The notes below the pieces were generated by a model. It was not told the DNA's origin, searched no databases, and saw nothing but the letters and a program-made list of their open reading frames with translations. Shown here one piece after another: positions 60,695 to 64,000 of a DNA stretch of 64,000 bases (position 1 is the first letter of the stretch; each line of letters starts with the position of its first letter). This stretch comes from Arthrobacter sp. 18067 (lineage in GTDB: Bacteria; Actinomycetota; Actinomycetes; Actinomycetales; Micrococcaceae): positions 527,641-591,640 of the forward strand of contig NZ_CACSJJ010000001.1 of NCBI RefSeq assembly GCF_902706295.1, read 5' to 3'. The position numbers and the translations under genes were made by a program.

Positions 60695-62170
60695 TTAGCG
60701 CGGTGTGATGCTGATCCAGTGGTCGGTGGTGAATTCGTCGATTGCCCAGTCCCCGTTGAAGCGGCCGAGGCCGGAGTTGCGTTCTCCTCCGAAGGAAACG
60801 TGGGCTTCGTCGTTGACGGGCATGTCGTTGATGTGGGTCATGCCGGCCTTTACCTGCAGGGCGAATCGTGTTCCACGGTCGAGGTCTTGGGTGAATACTG
60901 CTGAGCTGAGCCCGTAGGGGTGATCGTTGGCGAGCTTGAGTGCGTGTTCTTCGTTGTCTGCTTTTAGGATTCCGACCAGGGGCCCGAAAATCTCTTCCCT
61001 GGCGATATCCATGTCAGGGGTGACGTCGGCGAATACATGTGGCGGGATGACGCGGCCGTTGATGTCTCCAGAAACAACCATTCTGGCGCCTTCCTGTTGG
61101 GCCGTGGCGATCTTTGCCTTGAGCCCGTTGAGTTGGCTGTCGTTCACGACGGGGCCGACAAGGGTTCCGGAGTCTGCCGGGTCTCCGTAGGGGACGTGGC
61201 GGGCGGCGTCGGTGAAGCGGCGCAGAAATTCGTCGTGGACCGGCGCTTCGACGATGATCCGGTTGATGGCCATGCAGATTTGGCCTTGGTGCAGGAATTT
61301 TCCGGTGACGGCTGCTTGCACGGCGGCGTCAAGGTTCGCGTCTGCCAGGACGACGAAGGGGCTGTTGCCTCCGAGTTCGAGTGCGACGTGCTTGATGTGC
61401 TCGCCGCCGGTGGCGAGTTTTCCGACGTTGCGTCCGACGGGTGTTGATCCGGTGAAGGAGATCAAGCCGGGTACGGGATGGCTGACGAAGTCGTCTCCGA
61501 TTTCAGATCCAGCTCCGACGACGACGTTCAGTACCCCGGCGGGAAGGCCGGCCTCTTCGAAGATCCTGGCCAGGATCAGCCCTCCGGTGAGGGGGGTGTC
61601 GCTGGCGGGCTTGATGACCACGGCGTTGCCCAGAGCCAGGGCGGGGGCGACTGAGCGTTGGGAGAGGTGCAGGGGGAAGTTCCATGGGCTGATGACGCCG
61701 ACGACGCCCAAGGGGCGGCGGTAGATCCGGTTCTCTTTGCCGGGCAGGTCGGATTCCATGATCCGTCCGTGGGCCCGGGCGGGGAACGATGATGCTTCGA
61801 GCGTGATGCTGGCGGCGGCCCCTACTTCGAACAGTGCCTTGCCAATGGTGGATCCTGACTCTTTGACTAGCCAGTCGGCGATTTCTTCGCGACGTTCCTC
61901 CAATAGATGGGCGACACGCATCAGAATACGGCGGCGTTCGGATGGCGCGGTGGTGGCCCACGCGGGCTGCGCTGCTTCGGCGGCGCGGTAGGCGTCATCG
62001 AGGTCCTGGACGGAGGCCTGGCGGATGGTGGCGAGGACGTCGTTGTTGTACGGGTTGGTAACGGTGAGGGTTTTCTCGGAACGGCCCTCACGCCAGGATC
62101 CGTCGATGAACTGCTGTGTGGTGCTCTTGCCGGCGAAGGTTGCGTGGGGTTGCAGGGATGTCGTTGTCAC
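60695..62170 (-). CDS. aldehyde dehydrogenase
   Basis: This 491-residue NAD(P)-dependent enzyme has [31 protein letters not shown], catalytic Glu in [15 protein letters not shown] and catalytic Cys in [12 protein letters not shown], a pattern close to benzaldehyde/vanillin dehydrogenases. The start is a GTG at 62170 because AGGAG lies seven bases upstream; the frame stays open far beyond it across the amine oxidase gene. It lies 16 bases downstream of the amine oxidase and would oxidise the aldehyde released by it. Confidence 0.92.
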   Translation of the reverse strand: MTTTSLQPHATFAGKSTTQQFIDGSWREGRSEKTLTVTNPYNNDVLATIRQASVQDLDDAYRAAEAAQPAWATTAPSERRRILMRVAHLLEERREEIADWLVKESGSTIGKALFEVGAAASITLEASSFPARAHGRIMESDLPGKENRIYRRPLGVVGVISPWNFPLHLSQRSVAPALALGNAVVIKPASDTPLTGGLILARIFEEAGLPAGVLNVVVGAGSEIGDDFVSHPVPGLISFTGSTPVGRNVGKLATGGEHIKHVALELGGNSPFVVLADANLDAAVQAAVTGKFLHQGQICMAINRIIVEAPVHDEFLRRFTDAARHVPYGDPADSGTLVGPVVNDSQLNGLKAKIATAQQEGARMVVSGDINGRVIPPHVFADVTPDMDIAREEIFGPLVGILKADNEEHALKLANDHPYGLSSAVFTQDLDRGTRFALQVKAGMTHINDMPVNDEAHVSFGGERNSGLGRFNGDWAIDEFTTDHWISITPR

Positions 62171-62186
62171 TGTGTGGCTCCTGTTG

Positions 62187-63548
62187 TCAGTGTGCGTGAG
62201 CCTGCGCGTGGGCAGGCTGGGGCTCGGGGAGGTTTGCGGGATCGGTGAGTTGGCTGGCATCGCGTGCGGCGCGGATACCGGATTCGATGGCGCCGTCGAT
62301 GTAGCCCGGGCGGACCTCGGAGACATCGGAGCCGGCGAAGACGACCCTGCTTTCGGTGGCCCGGAGGGCTTGTTCGTATTCGGTGGTGAACCCTGCCGGG
62401 TAAACCGCCCAGGTGGATTCCGAGTATGGGTCGGCGCGCCAGTCGTGGGCGTCGGCGGCGACCACTTGGGCCTCGGGGAGGTATTCGCGGAGCATCTGCT
62501 GGATCTGGTCAAGGTTGTTCGGGTCGGGGCAGTCATCAGGTCCGAAGCCGACCAGGAGCGCGACGTCCTCGCGTTCGTCGACGGTGAAGAGGTGGTTGAA
62601 GGGTCCGGGGGCCCCGAGGGAGAAGACTCCACCGGTGGCGTTCCTTACCGCCATCCATAGTTTGAACCCCTTGCCCGAATGCCCAGCCTCGAGCCCTTCG
62701 TGCTTCCGCGGGCTCAGCGGGGGTTCGAATTCGATATGGCGCAGAGCGTGGACCGGCACGGTGCAGACGACGGCCTGCACGGTGTACTGGTCCTGTCCGA
62801 CGAAGACATCGACTGCGTCGGTGGTGCTGACGATTTTCGTCACCACCGTGTTCAGCCGGGTTTCCACGGCGGCGTCCTGTGCGATGGCTGCGATGAGCTC
62901 ACCGGTCCCGTTGGCGAACCGAGGGCCGAGCATGACGGTGCCCATGAAGCCCATGAAAGTTCCGCCGGACCCGGCGATCAGTCGTGCTGCGTGGAGGACC
63001 GACATCTGGGACCACTCTGCGGAGCTGATGCCTGCCCAGAAGCCTTCAAGCACTCCGGCAGTTTCGGCGGGCAGGTCCAGGTCTTCAAAGAGTGTCGGCA
63101 GCGGCACGTCCAGGTCGGCGACGGTGTCCAGCCCGGTTCCGTCGATGAACATCTGTTCACTGACGCGGCTTGCTGCGGTCTGCAGGCGGCCGATGGCGGC
63201 TTCAAGCGTTCCGAGCTGGCTGAAGGGAACGGGCAGCATTCCCTCCCGGATTCCGGCCGTGCAGCGCCATAGGAATTTGCTGGGGGCTTCTTCGTCGCGG
63301 AGCAGGGGGATGCTGTATCGGTTGACTTCGGCCATGGCGTATTTTTCGTCGTCACCGAGCCAGCCGCCGCCCATCTCCACGTCGAAGCCTGCGATGCGGT
63401 CCTTTTCGTACCAGGTGCGCCCGCCCAAGCGGTCCCGGGCTTCGAGGAGGATGACCCGGTGCCCGGCTTGGCGCAATTCGCGGGCGGCGGTAACGCCGGC
63501 GAAACCGCCGCCGATGACGGCGATGTCGTATGTCTGGGCCGTTGTCAT
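62187..63548 (-). CDS. flavin monoamine oxidase family protein
   Basis: The 453-residue flavoprotein has the FAD motif [17 protein letters not shown] followed by [13 protein letters not shown] at residues 10-46, and the C-terminal flavin-contact segment [20 protein letters not shown] with an Asp where many amine oxidases have Glu. Such enzymes oxidise primary or secondary amines to aldehydes, releasing ammonia and hydrogen peroxide. The start overlaps the cupin stop (ATGA). With the aldehyde dehydrogenase behind it, it forms an amine-to-acid pathway. Confidence 0.92.
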   Translation of the reverse strand: MTTAQTYDIAVIGGGFAGVTAARELRQAGHRVILLEARDRLGGRTWYEKDRIAGFDVEMGGGWLGDDEKYAMAEVNRYSIPLLRDEEAPSKFLWRCTAGIREGMLPVPFSQLGTLEAAIGRLQTAASRVSEQMFIDGTGLDTVADLDVPLPTLFEDLDLPAETAGVLEGFWAGISSAEWSQMSVLHAARLIAGSGGTFMGFMGTVMLGPRFANGTGELIAAIAQDAAVETRLNTVVTKIVSTTDAVDVFVGQDQYTVQAVVCTVPVHALRHIEFEPPLSPRKHEGLEAGHSGKGFKLWMAVRNATGGVFSLGAPGPFNHLFTVDEREDVALLVGFGPDDCPDPNNLDQIQQMLREYLPEAQVVAADAHDWRADPYSESTWAVYPAGFTTEYEQALRATESRVVFAGSDVSEVRPGYIDGAIESGIRAARDASQLTDPANLPEPQPAHAQAHAH

Positions 63549-63928
63549 TTTCCTACCTCCACGACGAATTTCTTGAAGGGGGAATTGATGCGCCAGGTGG
63601 TGCGCGTTCCGGCGAGCACGGAGACGACGTCGCCGGTGCGCAGGACCTGGACCGTTCCGTCTTCGAAGGTCATTTCCAGCTCACCTTCGAGTATGAGGAT
63701 CGTTTCGTCGCTGCGGAAGTCATATGGCGATTCGTAAGGCACTTGTTCGGCCGTCAGGCGCCATACGGCGACTCTGTTGAGCCTTTGGTGGGCGTTGTCG
63801 TCGCGAAAGAAGTGGACCTCCCCGTGCGATTCGCCGTCGATGGTCATCGGAGTGAAGTCCGAGGTGTCCAGGCGTCCAGTGCCGGCGATGGCGTTACCGG
63901 GGCCAGGGGTTTGGGTTGTGGTAGTCAT
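63545..63928 (-). CDS. cupin-domain protein
   Basis: This 127-residue single-domain cupin has the core ETILILEGELEMTFEDGTVQ and LRTGDVVSVLAGTRTTWRI, with the short N-terminal lead GESHGEVHFFRDD. The first cupin motif lacks the usual two histidines, so metal binding is doubtful and a sensory or binding role is possible. It is coupled to the amine oxidase by an overlapping start and stop. Confidence 0.85.
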   Translation of the reverse strand: MTTTTQTPGPGNAIAGTGRLDTSDFTPMTIDGESHGEVHFFRDDNAHQRLNRVAVWRLTAEQVPYESPYDFRSDETILILEGELEMTFEDGTVQVLRTGDVVSVLAGTRTTWRINSPFKKFVVEVGK

Positions 63929-63936
63929 TTGTTGTC

Positions 63937-64000
63937 CTATTCGTAGCTGCGGGGTAAGTAGGTGCTTCGACGGCGGTCAGGGTGCGACGCGGGGCGGGAC
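63937..64000 (-). CDS. C-terminal end of an upstream gene (partial)
   Basis: On the minus strand the frame reads SRPASHPDRRRSTYLPRSYE before a stop eight bases upstream of the cupin start. The arginine-rich ending is typical of the cytoplasmic tail of a transporter and the spacing fits an operon. Too little is visible to name the product. Confidence 0.35.
   Translation of the reverse strand, partial: SRPASHPDRRRSTYLPRSYE

Overview
The window is high-GC actinobacterial DNA. Dense ATGA overlaps, GTG starts and the gene families present suggest a soil Micrococcaceae such as Arthrobacter or Paenarthrobacter. This is inferred from style and gene content, not from a marker gene. No rRNA gene, intact tRNA gene, CRISPR array or replication origin was found. 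Most of the window is catabolic accessory DNA, with gene remnants and repeats at the joints between modules.

Layout. 0-4.2 kb: the end of an acyl-CoA dehydrogenase, an HSD10-like SDR, two decayed genes (ferredoxin reductase tail, PucR-like regulator) and an AlkZ-like winged-helix protein. 4.2-8.0 kb: an MGDG-synthase-type glycosyltransferase converging on a GH3 glycosidase. 8.0-11.6 kb: a TetR regulator divergent from an MFS-amidase pair. 12-21.6 kb: an SDR, a LysR regulator and an MFS carrier divergent from a six-gene meta-cleavage operon (VOC extradiol dioxygenase, FAH hydrolase, cyclase, FAD monooxygenase, ACMSD-like amidohydrolase, second FAH). 21.6-26 kb: gene fragments (GH3, ABC ATPase), a repeat unit with a tRNA 3'-end remnant, and a frameshifted secreted protein with a small membrane partner. 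26-28.8 kb: TetR-EamA-SDR plus a CsaA-like gene, with a perfect operator. 28.8-46.2 kb: pdxS, an APC permease and a nitrogen-compound module (GntR, PucR, amidohydrolase, MFS, HAD, class III aminotransferase, FAD/Fe-S 2-hydroxyacid dehydrogenase, semialdehyde dehydrogenase, AHS1-like gene, MFS). 46.2-47 kb: an unusual phased GGTCC/GGACC array. 47-58.1 kb: a LysR-headed sugar-acid or cyclitol operon with an ABC importer, IolB and two Gfo/Idh/MocA dehydrogenases. 58.2-60.2 kb: a second copy of the repeat unit, interrupted by an IS110-family element. 60.7-64 kb: aldehyde dehydrogenase, flavin amine oxidase and cupin.

How the genes fit together. The 28.8-46 kb module appears to be tied together by an ATTGT-N2-ACAAT operator that recurs before the permease, the gntR gene, the amidohydrolase and the HAD gene. 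PdxS could supply PLP to the aminotransferase. The amine oxidase and aldehyde dehydrogenase at the right end would feed amino acids of the GABA type into the aminotransferase and semialdehyde dehydrogenase.

The most unusual material is non-coding. A unit of about 380 bp occurs at 23.3 kb (apparently empty) and 58.2 kb (interrupted by the IS110 element at the centre of a GTGTGGACA palindrome). It carries a tRNA 3'-end-like segment. The array near 46.3 kb has motifs every 11-12 bases that invert halfway.
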